Assembly: GCF_045310675.1 (NCBI RefSeq)
Contig: NZ_JBJHZZ010000002.1
Span: 310,001-374,000, forward strand
DNA length: 64,000 bases
Direction: 5' to 3'
Origin: Clostridium_AT stratigraminis
Lineage (GTDB): Bacteria; Bacillota; Clostridia; Clostridiales; Clostridiaceae
The translations under genes were made by a program, and so were the position numbers. The notes below the pieces were generated by a model, which saw only the letters and a list, made by a program, of their open reading frames with translations, made no database searches and had not been told where the DNA came from. Positions 42,768 through 51,888 of this stretch are shown in pieces. Within the stretch, counting starts at the first letter, position 1. The number at the start of each line of letters is the position of its first letter.

Positions 42768-45203
42768 TTATTTAGCAACTATATTAACTAATCTTCCTTT
42801 TATAACTATGACTTTAGCAATGTCTTTTCCTGTAAGAATTTCCTTGATTTCAGGATTATCTAAGGCAGATTTTTTAATTTCTTCTTCCTCTAAATTTGAA
42901 GCAACATTTATTCTAGCCTTAACTTTACCATTTATTTGTATAGCTATTTCAATTTCATCTTTAATTAAGGCAGAAGCATGGAATTTTGGCCAACTCTCAT
43001 TGAAGACTGAATAATTCATCCCAGTAAGGCTCCATTGTTCTTCGCTAAAGTGAGGCGCAAATGGTGCCAAAAGCTTAATTAAATCTATTATAGTCTCTTT
43101 TAAAAATTCTCCATTTTTCTTCTCTTCATTTAAATATTTTGACAGTGCATTAGTAAATTCCATTATTCTTGCAATTGCAGTATTAAATTGAAGTATCTCA
43201 GAATCTTCAGTTACACCTTTAATTGCTGAATGTCTCCAGAAGTTTAACTCCTTTTCAGCTTTATCTATTGTAGTTTTATTATCCTTTAAATTGATTACTT
43301 CTCTTGAAGACTCAAGCAATCTTTCAATTCTATCTACAAATCTTGCAATAGCCTTTAAGCCATCATCACTCCACGCTCCGCCTTCTGTATAGCCAAAACC
43401 AAACATAAGATACATTCTAAAAACATCTGAACCATATTCTGAAATATAATCGTCAGGATTTATAGTATTACCTTTTGATTTACTCATCTTTTGGCCATCT
43501 GGTCCTAGTATTAAACCTTGGTGAGTAAGTGAAAGGAAAGGTTCATCAAAGTTTAAGTATCCCATGTCTCTAAGAGCCTTTGTAACAAACCTAGCATATA
43601 AAAGATGCATGCAGGCGTGTTCAGGTCCACCGACATATTTATCTACAGGTAGTATTTCATTAATAAGCTCTGAATTAAAGGCTTCTTCACCGTTTTTATT
43701 ATCTGCATATCTTAAGAAATACCAGGAAGAATCTACAAAGGTGTCAAGTGTATCAGCATCCCTGAGAGCCTCACCGCCGCATTTTGGGCAAATGGTATGC
43801 ATAAATTCATTACTTTTAGCAAGTGGTGACTTGCCATCTGGTGCGAATTCTACATTATAAGGTAATTCTATTGGAAGCTGAGCCTTAGGAACTGGAACTA
43901 TTCCACAATGTTCACAATGAACTACTGGAATTGGAGCACCCCAATATCTCTGTCTTGAAACGAGCCAGTCTCTCAGTCTATAATTTACCTTTGAAGAACC
44001 TAAGGAAGATAGTTCAAGCTTATTGACAATTGCTTTTTTAGCTTCCTCTGTAGTTAAGCCATTAAATTCCGCACTATTAACTAATTTCCCGTGTTCTGTA
44101 AATGGAAGACTATCTCCACCTTCAATAACTCTTTCAATAGGAAGCTCGAATTTTGTTGCAAATTCAAAATCTCTTTCATCATGAGCAGGAACAGCCATAA
44201 CTGCGCCAGTTCCGTAAGTAGCCAGCACATAATCAGCAACCCAAATTGGAACTTTTCTTCCGTTTATAGGATTTATTGCGAAGCTGCCAGTAAATACTCC
44301 TGTCTTTTCACGAGTTAAGGATTGTCTTTCAATATCAGTTTGTTTTCTTGCGTTTTCTTTATATTCCTCTACTGCATCTTTGTTTTCAGAAATAGTAAGT
44401 CTATCTACTAGTTCATTTTCTGGAGCCAGAACCACATAGGTGACTCCGAATAGGGTATCAACTCTAGTAGTAAAAACATTAAAATTAAGGTCAGAATCAC
44501 AAACCTTAAAATTAACCTCAGCACCGATAGATCTACCGATCCAATGCTTTTGCATAGCTTTAGTTTTTTCAGGCCAATCTAAGGTGTCTAATTTTTCCAA
44601 AAGCTCATCTGCATAATCAGTTATTTTTAAGAACCATTGGGTAAGATCCTTCTTAGTAACCTCAGTATCGCAGCGTTCACAATGGCCATCTACTACCTGT
44701 TCATTTGCAAGTACTGTGTTACAGCTAGGGCACCAATTAACAGGAGCCTTTTTTCTATAAGCCAAGCCTTTTTCATAAAGCTTTAAAAATACCCATTGAG
44801 TCCACTTATAATAATCAGGTAAACATGTAACAACTTCATTATCCCAATTAAACATGGCTCCCATAGCTTTAAGCTGCCTTTCCATGGTCTCGATATTTTT
44901 TAATGTTGAGTCCTTTGGATGGATTCCTGTTTTAATTGCATAATTTTCAGCAGGAAGCCCAAAAGCATCAAAGCCCATTGGCTGAAACACATTATAGCCT
45001 TGCATCCTTTTCATTCTTGCCCAGGAATCAACAGGACCATAATTAAACCAGTGTCCTGCATGAAGATTACTGCCTGATGGATAAGAGAACATTTCAAGCA
45101 CATATAATTTTTTCTTCTCATTTTTATAATCAAACTTGTAAAGCTCTGTTTCTTCCCATTTTTTTTGCCATTTTTTATCTATGGCCGTACTATAATTTAC
45201 CAT
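42768..45203 (-). CDS. leuS: Leucyl-tRNA synthetase
   Basis: LeuRS (811 residues) is a class I synthetase with editing domain. The HIGH motif is LHAGHW, KMSKS is intact in DGQKMSKSKGN, and the zinc knuckle CPSCN...CERC lies near residue 160-180. The editing domain holds YGTGAVMAVPAHDERD. The start at 45203 follows AAAGGAGG; the in-frame GTG nine codons earlier lies within the repeat and its Shine-Dalgarno. Expression is controlled by a leucine T-box (45320-45563) and a structured repeat lies between T-box terminator and start codon. Confidence 0.98.
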   Translation of the reverse strand: MVNYSTAIDKKWQKKWEETELYKFDYKNEKKKLYVLEMFSYPSGSNLHAGHWFNYGPVDSWARMKRMQGYNVFQPMGFDAFGLPAENYAIKTGIHPKDSTLKNIETMERQLKAMGAMFNWDNEVVTCLPDYYKWTQWVFLKLYEKGLAYRKKAPVNWCPSCNTVLANEQVVDGHCERCDTEVTKKDLTQWFLKITDYADELLEKLDTLDWPEKTKAMQKHWIGRSIGAEVNFKVCDSDLNFNVFTTRVDTLFGVTYVVLAPENELVDRLTISENKDAVEEYKENARKQTDIERQSLTREKTGVFTGSFAINPINGRKVPIWVADYVLATYGTGAVMAVPAHDERDFEFATKFELPIERVIEGGDSLPFTEHGKLVNSAEFNGLTTEEAKKAIVNKLELSSLGSSKVNYRLRDWLVSRQRYWGAPIPVVHCEHCGIVPVPKAQLPIELPYNVEFAPDGKSPLAKSNEFMHTICPKCGGEALRDADTLDTFVDSSWYFLRYADNKNGEEAFNSELINEILPVDKYVGGPEHACMHLLYARFVTKALRDMGYLNFDEPFLSLTHQGLILGPDGQKMSKSKGNTINPDDYISEYGSDVFRMYLMFGFGYTEGGAWSDDGLKAIARFVDRIERLLESSREVINLKDNKTTIDKAEKELNFWRHSAIKGVTEDSEILQFNTAIARIMEFTNALSKYLNEEKKNGEFLKETIIDLIKLLAPFAPHFSEEQWSLTGMNYSVFNESWPKFHASALIKDEIEIAIQINGKVKARINVASNLEEEEIKKSALDNPEIKEILTGKDIAKVIVIKGRLVNIVAK

Positions 45204-45210
45204 TCTATTT

Positions 45211-45302
45211 CCTCCTTTAAGTCGGAACACTGTGTAGATTAAGACTACTCGCTCCCGCTCGTAAAACTACTCGTTAAAGCCCATTTAGGGCTTTAACCTC
45301 CT
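45211..45302 (-). repeat. Structured 5'-UTR repeat before leuS
   Basis: Read in the leuS direction the unit starts AGGAGG-TTAAAGCCC-TAAAT-GGGCTTTAA, continues ACGAGTAG...CGAGCGGGAGCGAG...CTAC and ends GTGTTCCGAC followed by AAAGGAGG. It is therefore bounded by AGGAGG on both sides, and the inner copy is the leuS ribosome site. The first hairpin shows GCCC/GGGC where the gatB copies have GTCC/GGAC. It lies between the T-box terminator and the leuS ATG. Confidence 0.85.
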
Positions 45303-45319
45303 ATACTTAGATAATAAAT

Positions 45320-45563
45320 AAAAAAACTTTCATCTCACTAAGAGACGAAAGTTATTGTTTCGCGGTACCACTCTAATTAAACATAAACATAAATAAAAAA
45401 GGAAGGTTTATGTTTCACTTAAAAAGATAACGGATTTACCGTACTTACTTTTCTGTAAGTATGCTCCCAGGCGAGTTCATTTAAAACCAAACACTGTTTT
45501 ACACCAGCCAACAGCTCTCTTAGTATGCTTTTAAATTACTATTCCTGTTCAAAGCTCATATTT
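45320..45563 (-). promoter_or_regulatory. T-box riboswitch (leucine, CTC specifier) of leuS
   Basis: The T-box element AGAGTGGTACCGCG lies at 45361-45374 (minus strand) and is followed by a terminator stem ACTTTCGTCTC/GAGATGAAAGT with a T run ending near 45320. Stem I lies in 45440-45545; ATGAACTCGCC contains a probable CTC leucine specifier at 45473-45475. Uncharged tRNA-Leu would bind the specifier and the T-box bulge, favouring the antiterminator and leuS transcription. Confidence 0.95.
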
Positions 45564-45569
45564 TATAAC

Positions 45570-45598
45570 ATTATATTCTAAGTTTTGCTTTATGTCAA
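45570..45598 (-). promoter_or_regulatory. Consensus sigma-A promoter of the leuS leader
   Basis: On the minus strand TTGACA (45598-45593) and TATAAT (45575-45570) are separated by exactly 17 bases; both hexamers are perfect. Confidence 0.88.
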
Positions 45599-45666
45599 TA
45601 ATTAAGTAATTATAAATGTTATAAAGATGCAAGGTATATTAATAAAGACTTAAATCCACATTAAAG

Positions 45667-46158
45667 TCAGCTCTTTTTAACCGATCTAGGATTATATTTA
45701 AAGCATAAGTTCAAAAATTCTTCATCTGGAGTAAACCTTAATTTAACTCTTTTATTTCCACCTGTTATCATGGCAACGTATATTTCCTTGTCTGTAGTTT
45801 TGGGGTAACAGCTTACAATATCATTAGGGACACTTAAAAAATCTTTAACATAATAGCTGTTTTCAAGAGCTAACAGCTCGACTTCTTTTATTTGAAAATT
45901 CATGACTCTTTTTCTTTTTTTCATTTCTACAATTTTATCAATGTCTATTTCTCCATTAGTAAAAGCATATTCATATTCTACATAAAGCTTCTTTTTTCCC
46001 CAAAAGCAGACAGCTGCTATTAATAAACTTAAAATAAAAACAGGAATTACTGCCATTGATAGGATTGCAAGTACACAAAAAAAATAAACACAAGCATTTA
46101 AAAGCCGATACATACCCGTTTTATGGGTTACAGCAAGCTGTTCATAAAAATTATCCAA
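45667..46158 (-). CDS. DUF6106-like membrane-associated protein
   Basis: The 163-residue protein has two adjacent hydrophobic segments (about residues 19-50, NACVYFFCVLAILSMAVIPV and FILSLLIAAVCF) followed by a soluble domain with EYEYAFTNGEIDIDKI and KRKRVMNFQIKEVELL. I associate it with DUF6106, a clostridial family of unknown function. The start is TTG at 46158 because AGAGGGG lies eight bases upstream. It is divergent from the HD-domain gene. Confidence 0.75.
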   Translation of the reverse strand: MDNFYEQLAVTHKTGMYRLLNACVYFFCVLAILSMAVIPVFILSLLIAAVCFWGKKKLYVEYEYAFTNGEIDIDKIVEMKKRKRVMNFQIKEVELLALENSYYVKDFLSVPNDIVSCYPKTTDKEIYVAMITGGNKRVKLRFTPDEEFLNLCFKYNPRSVKKS

Positions 46159-46341
46159 TGTTACTACCCCTCTCAATTGCTATGATATTTAAAGTAATTA
46201 TAACATTAATTTTAATATAAAAATATAATATTCAATTTATTTTAATAATTATAGGTAGAAGCTATGATATAATTGATATTACAAGGTAACTAAGCTGATA
46301 TTGAAACTTAAAATAAATATTAAACAAAGAGGAGGAAAGCT

Positions 46342-46929
46342 ATGAGCCTGGATAAATATCTAACTACAGTAAGAAAATTGAATAATATGGGACGATGGGC
46401 AAATGAATTTATGCATAGAAGAGCAACTGTAAGTGAACACTCCTTTTTAGTAGCACAAATAGGCCAAATGTTGGCTTTAATTGAAGAGGAGCATGGAAAT
46501 ACTGTAAACTGGGAAAGACTATTTAAAAAACTTATTAACCATGATGTTGTTGAGGCCTTAACTGGAGATATATTGAGCTTTGTAAAACATAAAAATATAG
46601 AGATGAAGCAAATGGTGGATATAATAGAAGAAGAAGTAGCAGAGGAACACCTTTTGTCTTCAATGGAAGAACCCTATAGAAGTATTTATAAAAACCTTAT
46701 TTTTGAAGGCAAGGATTTAAGCTTAGAAGGTCAAATCCTTCGATGTGCAGATCATATAGATGCCTTAATTGAATGCATTAATGAAATAAGTTTAGAAAAT
46801 TGTAATCCCTTTGTTGATAAATACAATACTATTTTAAATCAGATAAAGGAAATTGACATAATAAGTTCAAAATATTTTTTAGATAATATACTACCTAACC
46901 TTCTAAAGGATTGTGAAAGGCTTAGATAA
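46342..46929 (+). CDS. YfbR-like HD-domain hydrolase (5'-deoxynucleotidase type)
   Basis: The 195-residue protein is an HD-domain phosphohydrolase. The metal-binding H...HD...D set appears as VSEHSFLVA, INHDVVEALTGD and CADHIDAL. RRATVSEHSF matches YfbR, which dephosphorylates deoxyribonucleoside monophosphates. GAGGAAAG precedes the ATG. The following CYTH gene starts after about 54 bases and may be co-transcribed. Confidence 0.88.
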   Translation: MSLDKYLTTVRKLNNMGRWANEFMHRRATVSEHSFLVAQIGQMLALIEEEHGNTVNWERLFKKLINHDVVEALTGDILSFVKHKNIEMKQMVDIIEEEVAEEHLLSSMEEPYRSIYKNLIFEGKDLSLEGQILRCADHIDALIECINEISLENCNPFVDKYNTILNQIKEIDIISSKYFLDNILPNLLKDCERLR

Positions 46930-46982
46930 AAAAACCTTTTATAATTTATTAAAATTTTAAAAACTATTAGGATGTGATAAAA

Positions 46983-47528
46983 ATGCAGGAAATGGAGACT
47001 AGAATATTAGACATAGATGTTGAAGATATAAGAGCTAAACTTAGAGCCATGCATACTGAAAAAGTAAAAATGGAAAATCAAATTAATAAAATTTTTGATT
47101 TTCAGGATAAAAAACTGCTTAGCAAAAAAGGCTATGCAAGAATACGTATTGTTGAAGATTTGTTAAACAATAAAACTATTAATTATATGACAACAAAAGA
47201 GATGATAAGTCAAGACAAATATAAAGTTATGAATGAACATGAAACTGTAATTGAAAGCTCTGATGAAGGAGAAGAAATATTTAAGGCACTAGGGCTTAGT
47301 ATCGTTCAAACTATTTACAAGTATAGGGAAAGCTATAAATATAAAAATACTCTTATTGAAATAGATATAAATGATAAAAGCTTTTGTCCTTTTCCTTATC
47401 TAGAAATAGAAACTCCCCACGAAGAAGAGCTTAAAGAGGTTGTAAAGCTATTAGGCTACACTTTTGAGGATACAACTTCTAAAACAATTTATGAGATATT
47501 AAAGCAAAGAGGAGAAAAGGGCATATAA
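46983..47528 (+). CDS. CYTH-domain protein (triphosphate tunnel family)
   Basis: The 181-residue protein has the CYTH signature: an N-terminal METRILDIDVEDIRAKL where the usual ExExK is METRI, a RIRIVED strand and the final EIDINDKSFCPFPYLEIETP. CYTH enzymes act on inorganic triphosphate, thiamine triphosphate or ATP to cAMP. The first ExExK motif is reduced here (EMETR), so activity is uncertain. ATG 46983 follows AGGATGTGA. Its stop overlaps the next start by one base. Confidence 0.85.
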   Translation: MQEMETRILDIDVEDIRAKLRAMHTEKVKMENQINKIFDFQDKKLLSKKGYARIRIVEDLLNNKTINYMTTKEMISQDKYKVMNEHETVIESSDEGEEIFKALGLSIVQTIYKYRESYKYKNTLIEIDINDKSFCPFPYLEIETPHEEELKEVVKLLGYTFEDTTSKTIYEILKQRGEKGI

Positions 47529-48412
47529 TGTTTGGCTACGTTACCCCATGTAAAATGGAACTTAAAATTAAAGATTTTGAAAAATTTAAAGCTTATTATT
47601 GCGGTTTATGCAGAAGTATAAAACGATGCTATGGGAATCTGCCTAGATTGGCACTTAATTATGATATGACTTTTTTAGCCCTGCTTTTAGATTCCTTAAG
47701 TGATGAAAAAAACATTGTAGAAAAGCAATTCTGCAGTCTTCACCCACTTAAAAAAAGGGTTGTTTTTATGGGAAATTCAGCTATCGACTATGCTGCTTTT
47801 TTTAATGTCCTTTTAGCTTATTATAAATTATTGGATAATTTTGAGGATGATAAAAGTTTAAAAAGCAAGATATATGCAGCAATGTTAAAAATATATTTAA
47901 AAAAATCTCCAAGCTATAACAAAGAGAAATCAAAAAAAATATCAGAAATACTAAAGACATTTAGCATAGAAGAAAAAGCTTTTAACGGCAAAAACCTTGA
48001 TGAATTAAGTCATCATTTTGCAGATTTAACAGGATACATTCTTGCCTCCTATGAAGAGGATAAAGATTATGAAGATAGGCTATACAAGCTTGGCTATAAC
48101 CTTGGGAAATGGATATATATAATTGATGCCTACGATGATTTGGAAAAGGATATGAAGAATAGTAAGTTTAATGCTATAAATAGTGCTTTTAATTCTGAAA
48201 ATCTTCCTTATAAGGAATTTGCAGCGTCGGTTAAAGAAAGAATTTACTTTTTGCTTACCATGTGTGGTGCTGGATGCATAGAAAATTTAAATAAATTACC
48301 TATTAAAAGAAATTATGATTTGTTATATAATATATTACAATATGGTTTAATGGAAAAGATGGACAAAATTTTTAACGGAAAGGAAGAATCAAGCAATGAG
48401 AAATCCCTATGA
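47528..48412 (+). CDS. DUF5685 family protein
   Basis: The 294-residue protein begins MFGYVTPCKMELKIKDFEKF and contains YYCGLCRSIKRCYGNLPRL, a Cys-rich start typical of DUF5685. The central part is helical, with LGKWIYIIDAYDDLEKDMKN resembling the acidic active-site helices of isoprenoid-type all-alpha enzymes, but the match is weak. Function is unknown. It overlaps its upstream neighbour by one base and its downstream neighbour by 17, so the CYTH, DUF5685 and J-domain genes form a translationally coupled operon. Confidence 0.82.
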   Translation: MFGYVTPCKMELKIKDFEKFKAYYCGLCRSIKRCYGNLPRLALNYDMTFLALLLDSLSDEKNIVEKQFCSLHPLKKRVVFMGNSAIDYAAFFNVLLAYYKLLDNFEDDKSLKSKIYAAMLKIYLKKSPSYNKEKSKKISEILKTFSIEEKAFNGKNLDELSHHFADLTGYILASYEEDKDYEDRLYKLGYNLGKWIYIIDAYDDLEKDMKNSKFNAINSAFNSENLPYKEFAASVKERIYFLLTMCGAGCIENLNKLPIKRNYDLLYNILQYGLMEKMDKIFNGKEESSNEKSL

Positions 48413-49004
48413 GGTTTTAGAAATAAAAGAAGGAGCCACTAAGGAAGAAATTAAAAAAGCTTATAAAGAAATGGTAAAAAAATATCATCCCGATCAATAT
48501 GGAAACAATCCATTAAGGGATTTAGCAGAAGAAAAGCTAAGAGAAGTAAACGAGGCATATGATTATTTAATGAAAAACGATACTCCTCATTATACAGAAA
48601 ATTCTTATTCAGAGGAAAGTTATAGTAATAATGGCTCAAACAGCATAATATATAATGAAATACGCAGAGATTTGCAAAATGGTAATATAAATGCTGCAGA
48701 AGCTAAGTTGAATAGCATTGCTACAAGAGATGCACAGTGGAATTATCTTATGGGAATTACATATTTAAGAAAAGGCTGGTATGACAATGCATATAATTAT
48801 ATATTAAATGCTTGTAACATGGAACCTAATAACTTTGAATACAGGCAAACCTTAAATAAACTTCAAAGAAGCAATAATAGCTATAGACAGCCTTATTATG
48901 GAAGAAATACTTCTAGTTCTGATATCTGTGATATATGCGCAACGCTTTGGTGTGCTGATTCGCTTTGTGAATGTTTTGGCGGTGACTTATTTAGCTGCTG
49001 CTAA
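48396..49004 (+). CDS. J-domain (DnaJ-like) co-chaperone
   Basis: Residues 2-65 form a J-domain (NPYEVLEIKEGATKEEIKKA) with the HPD motif in KYHPDQYG that stimulates DnaK ATPase. Residues 85-160 contain TPR-like helices (NGNINAAEAKLNSI, LMGITYLRKGWYDNAYNYIL). The Cys-rich end (CDICATLWCADSLCECFGGD) is typical of a clostridial DnaJ subset paired with DUF5685. The G/F and zinc domains of true DnaJ are absent. AAAGGAAG lies upstream inside the preceding gene. Confidence 0.92.
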   Translation: MRNPYEVLEIKEGATKEEIKKAYKEMVKKYHPDQYGNNPLRDLAEEKLREVNEAYDYLMKNDTPHYTENSYSEESYSNNGSNSIIYNEIRRDLQNGNINAAEAKLNSIATRDAQWNYLMGITYLRKGWYDNAYNYILNACNMEPNNFEYRQTLNKLQRSNNSYRQPYYGRNTSSSDICDICATLWCADSLCECFGGDLFSCC

Positions 49005-49032
49005 ATAAATTATTATAAAGAGAGGGCGAAAA

Positions 49033-49539
49033 ATGGGAACTTCAAGGTTTATTGCAAGGGGAGGTATATTAACTGCAATAGGAGTATTACTACTTTATCT
49101 AAGTACAATTTCTCCAACTAGTAAGGTTTATATTTTAGGGGCTGCTTCCTGTATTATTCCTATATCTGTTTTACTTACAAATTTGAAAAACAGTTTTATA
49201 GTTTACACTGCTACCAGTATTATAAGCTTTCTTATGCTTGGATTTAAAGGTAGCGTAATTGCCTATATAATATTCTTTGGGTTGTATGGTTTCATAAAAT
49301 ATTATGTAGAAAGATTAAGAAATATCCCTTTAGAAATTATATTAAAACTAGTATATTTTAATACTTCTATTGGTATTTTATTTTATCTCTATAAATTTTT
49401 CTTTGCAGGCTTATTAAAAATTAACCTTCCTGTTTATGAAGTAGTTATTATGCTTCAATTTGTGTTTATTATTTTTGATTATGCACTTACTTTATTTATA
49501 GATTATATATCAAAGCATCTTATAAAATTAAAGCTATGA
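49033..49539 (+). CDS. Polytopic membrane protein, unknown
   Basis: This 168-residue protein has about five hydrophobic segments (GGILTAIGVLLLYLST, AASCIIPISVLL, TATSIISFLMLGF, FNTSIGILFYLYKFFF and VIMLQFVFIIFDYAL). I recognise no family with confidence; the layout resembles small ECF-type or YybS-like membrane proteins. GAGGGCG precedes the ATG. It follows the J-domain gene by 28 bases and ends the operon. Confidence 0.7.
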   Translation: MGTSRFIARGGILTAIGVLLLYLSTISPTSKVYILGAASCIIPISVLLTNLKNSFIVYTATSIISFLMLGFKGSVIAYIIFFGLYGFIKYYVERLRNIPLEIILKLVYFNTSIGILFYLYKFFFAGLLKINLPVYEVVIMLQFVFIIFDYALTLFIDYISKHLIKLKL

Positions 49540-49578
49540 CATAATATGTAAAAAATTTTTCACAAAGAAATTCACCAC

Positions 49579-49606
49579 TTGACAAGAGGTATAATCATGT
49601 TATAAT
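49579..49606 (+). promoter_or_regulatory. Promoter of tRNA-Gln(CTG)
   Basis: TTGACA at 49579-49584 and TATAAT at 49601-49606 are 16 bases apart, ending 15 bases before the tRNA. Confidence 0.82.
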
Positions 49607-49621
49607 AATTATTGTTACTAA

Positions 49622-49698
49622 TGCCCAATAGCCAAATTGGTAAGGCACCAGACTCTGACTCTGGCACTGTGTAGGTTCGAGTCCTGCTTGGGCAGCCA
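49622..49698 (+). tRNA. tRNA-Gln(CTG)
   Basis: The acceptor TGCCCAA/TTGGGCA, anticodon loop CTCTGAC with anticodon CTG, T-loop TTCGAGT and encoded CCA are present. It is a solitary tRNA with its own promoter and terminator, complementing the TTG isoacceptor of the cluster. Confidence 0.94.
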
Positions 49699-49700
49699 AT

Positions 49701-49736
49701 GAAGCACATATTCTTTTGAGTATGTGCCTTTTTTAT
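49701..49736 (+). terminator. Terminator after tRNA-Gln
   Basis: GCACATA pairs with TATGTGC around a loop and is followed by CCTTTTTTAT. Confidence 0.8.
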
Positions 49737-49774
49737 AACTTTATTACTATTTTTGTTTAATTGCAGGTGATATA

Positions 49775-50809
49775 ATGGAATATATTAACGAAATTGCTAT
49801 TAATGAAGCAGTTATTCATATACTAGACAATAACTCTGAGGAACCTATATTAAATGAATACTATTTGGAATTAAATGAGGATATTTATAAGTTTCTTTTA
49901 AGACATGTAGACAGATGTTTAAGAGATGAAGAAATAAAATATGCTAATTTTAATTCAGGAAGAAATATTGTTAAAGAACTTTCACAGGAATATTTAAATG
50001 GAGAGAATAATCTTCTGGAAATTTCAAAGGAACTTGCAAGACAGATGTTTGTTTTAATGAAATCTAATGGAAATATATCTTCTTGTGATATATTAACTGT
50101 TTCTGTTACCACTGAACATGGACCATTAATTGGTATTATTAAAATGGATTATGTAAAGAACTATACCCATTCTGTAGATTTTGTAGATAACAAAATAGGA
50201 ATAAATATAATTCCACAATTTACAGGTCTCCCCGCCAGCAGCCAAAGAATCCAAAAATGCGCCTTCATAAAGCCTTTAAGGGATGATCAGGAATTTAATC
50301 TTATGGTTATGGATAAGGGAGGTAATAAAGAAAAGGAGGAATATGGCTCTAATTACTTTATTACAAACTATCTAGGCTGTAGTTTAAAAAGTAACGAGCG
50401 AGATATGACTAAGGCTTTTATAAATGCAGCTGAAAACTGGACAAGAAATAAACTTAAAGAAGATGCTGCCTCACAAGAAACAGTTAGAAGCAGTGTTAAA
50501 AAGGTTTTAAAAGAGCAGGAAAATATAGATGTTAAAGCTTTTTCAGATATGCTTTTTAAGGATGAAGCGGTAAATAAGCAGGACTTTATGGAATATGTGT
50601 CTGCTGCTGGAATTGATGATAATATTTCAGTTGATAAGGAATGGGTATCTAAAAAACTAAAGAGGGTAAGGCTTAAGATAGATAGTGATATTGATCTTTA
50701 TATAAACGAAGAAACCTATGATGATGATAAACGTTTTGAAATTCAAAGAAACGGGGACGGTTCTATTAATATACTTATTAAGCATGTAATGAACTATATT
50801 GAAAAATAA
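49775..50809 (+). CDS. Nucleoid-associated protein (NA37/YejK family)
   Basis: The 344-residue protein matches the 37-kDa nucleoid-associated family. INEIAINEAVIHILDNNSEE is the typical N-terminus, and VDFVDNKIGINIIPQFTGLP followed by SQRIQKCAFIKP is the central conserved block. EcYejK binds DNA and interacts with topoisomerases, so a chromosome-associated role is likely. GCAGGTG precedes the ATG. It lies between the tRNA-Gln gene and a long hairpin and is monocistronic. Confidence 0.88.
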   Translation: MEYINEIAINEAVIHILDNNSEEPILNEYYLELNEDIYKFLLRHVDRCLRDEEIKYANFNSGRNIVKELSQEYLNGENNLLEISKELARQMFVLMKSNGNISSCDILTVSVTTEHGPLIGIIKMDYVKNYTHSVDFVDNKIGINIIPQFTGLPASSQRIQKCAFIKPLRDDQEFNLMVMDKGGNKEKEEYGSNYFITNYLGCSLKSNERDMTKAFINAAENWTRNKLKEDAASQETVRSSVKKVLKEQENIDVKAFSDMLFKDEAVNKQDFMEYVSAAGIDDNISVDKEWVSKKLKRVRLKIDSDIDLYINEETYDDDKRFEIQRNGDGSINILIKHVMNYIEK

Positions 50810-50814
50810 TAAAA

Positions 50815-50860
50815 ATGCATCCATATGACTTATTTGAATAATAAGCCATATGGATGCCAT
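50815..50860. terminator. Long hairpin between convergent genes (family with 13.2 and 35.4 kb)
   Basis: ATGCATCCATATGACTTATT pairs with AATAAGCCATATGGATGCCAT around a five-base loop, with one mismatch and one bulge. It serves the nucleoid-protein gene and fba. Confidence 0.8.
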
Positions 50861-50872
50861 TAATTTTAATTA

Positions 50873-51796
50873 TTATAGAGCGTTTTCTGAACCAAGAACT
50901 TCTTTTATTTTCTTTTCAACTAGTTCTTGAAGAGTTGCTCTTGCAGCTCCCATGTATTTTCTTGGGTCAAATTCCTTTGGATTTTCAGCAAGGAACTTTC
51001 TGATTGCAGCTGTCATTGCAAGTCTTAAATCTGTATCCATGTTTATCTTGCAAACTGCCATTGAGGAAGCTTTTCTAAGCATATCTGCTGGAACACCCTT
51101 TGCACCTGCAATTTGTCCGCCAAATTCATTACACATTTCAACGTATTTCTGATCTACAGCTGAAGCACCATGAAGTACTATTGGGAAACCAGGTAACCTC
51201 TTTTGAACTTCTTCTAAAATGTCAAATCTTAGTTTTGGTTCTCCAGTAAATTTAAAAGCACCATGACTAGTACCAATAGCTATTGCTAATGAATCTATAC
51301 CTGTCTTTTTAACAAAATCTTCAGCTTGAGCCGGATCAGTATATGTGCTCTTGGCAACGCTAACTTCATCCTCAACACCTGCTAATTGGCCAAGTTCCGC
51401 TTCTACTACAACACCTCTAGCATGAGCATAGTCAACAACTTCTTTAGTTAGTCTTACATTTTCATCATATTCATAATGAGAACCATCAAACATAACTGAA
51501 GTAAAGCCTGCCTCTATTACTTCTTTAACTATTTCAATGTTAGCACCGTGATCTAAGTGAAGAGCAATATCTATTCCAGTTTCTGCTATAGCAGCATCAA
51601 CCATATTCTTTAAATATTTAGCTCCTGCAAATTTTATGGCACTTGAAGAAACTTGAAGAATTACTGGTGAATTTAGTGCTTTACAACCATTAACAACACC
51701 TTGGATTATTTCCATATCATTGATATTAAAGGCACCGATTGAGTAACCGCCTTCATAAGCCTTTTTAAACATTTCTTTAGTAGTAACTAAAGCCAT
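50873..51796 (-). CDS. fba: Fructose-bisphosphate aldolase, class II
   Basis: This zinc enzyme splits fructose 1,6-bisphosphate in glycolysis. The zinc-binding LHLDHGAN and GSHYEYDENV, the KTGIDSLAIAIGTSHGAFKF block and the phosphate-binding VLHGASAVD motif are all intact in 307 residues. ATG 51796 follows AAAGGTGG. The leader holds two palindromes (51833-51888) that may control or stabilise the mRNA. It is transcribed alone toward a bidirectional hairpin. Confidence 0.97.
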   Translation of the reverse strand: MALVTTKEMFKKAYEGGYSIGAFNINDMEIIQGVVNGCKALNSPVILQVSSSAIKFAGAKYLKNMVDAAIAETGIDIALHLDHGANIEIVKEVIEAGFTSVMFDGSHYEYDENVRLTKEVVDYAHARGVVVEAELGQLAGVEDEVSVAKSTYTDPAQAEDFVKKTGIDSLAIAIGTSHGAFKFTGEPKLRFDILEEVQKRLPGFPIVLHGASAVDQKYVEMCNEFGGQIAGAKGVPADMLRKASSMAVCKINMDTDLRLAMTAAIRKFLAENPKEFDPRKYMGAARATLQELVEKKIKEVLGSENAL

Positions 51797-51832
51797 AATT
51801 ATACCACCTTTCATATATAAATAGGGTCAATA

Positions 51833-51888
51833 TAAGTCCCGGTGGGACTTGATTTATCTAAGTTTATTATAAACTAATAAACTTAGAT
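51833..51888 (-). promoter_or_regulatory. Two palindromes in the fba leader
   Basis: AAGTCCC-ACC-GGGACTT (minus strand) at 51833-51849 is a perfect seven-bp hairpin. Upstream of it ATCTAAGTTTATT and AATAAACTTAGAT at 51856-51888 form a perfect 13-bp inverted repeat with a seven-base loop. They lie 37-92 bases before the fba ATG. They could stabilise the mRNA 5' end or be an operator. Confidence 0.6.
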
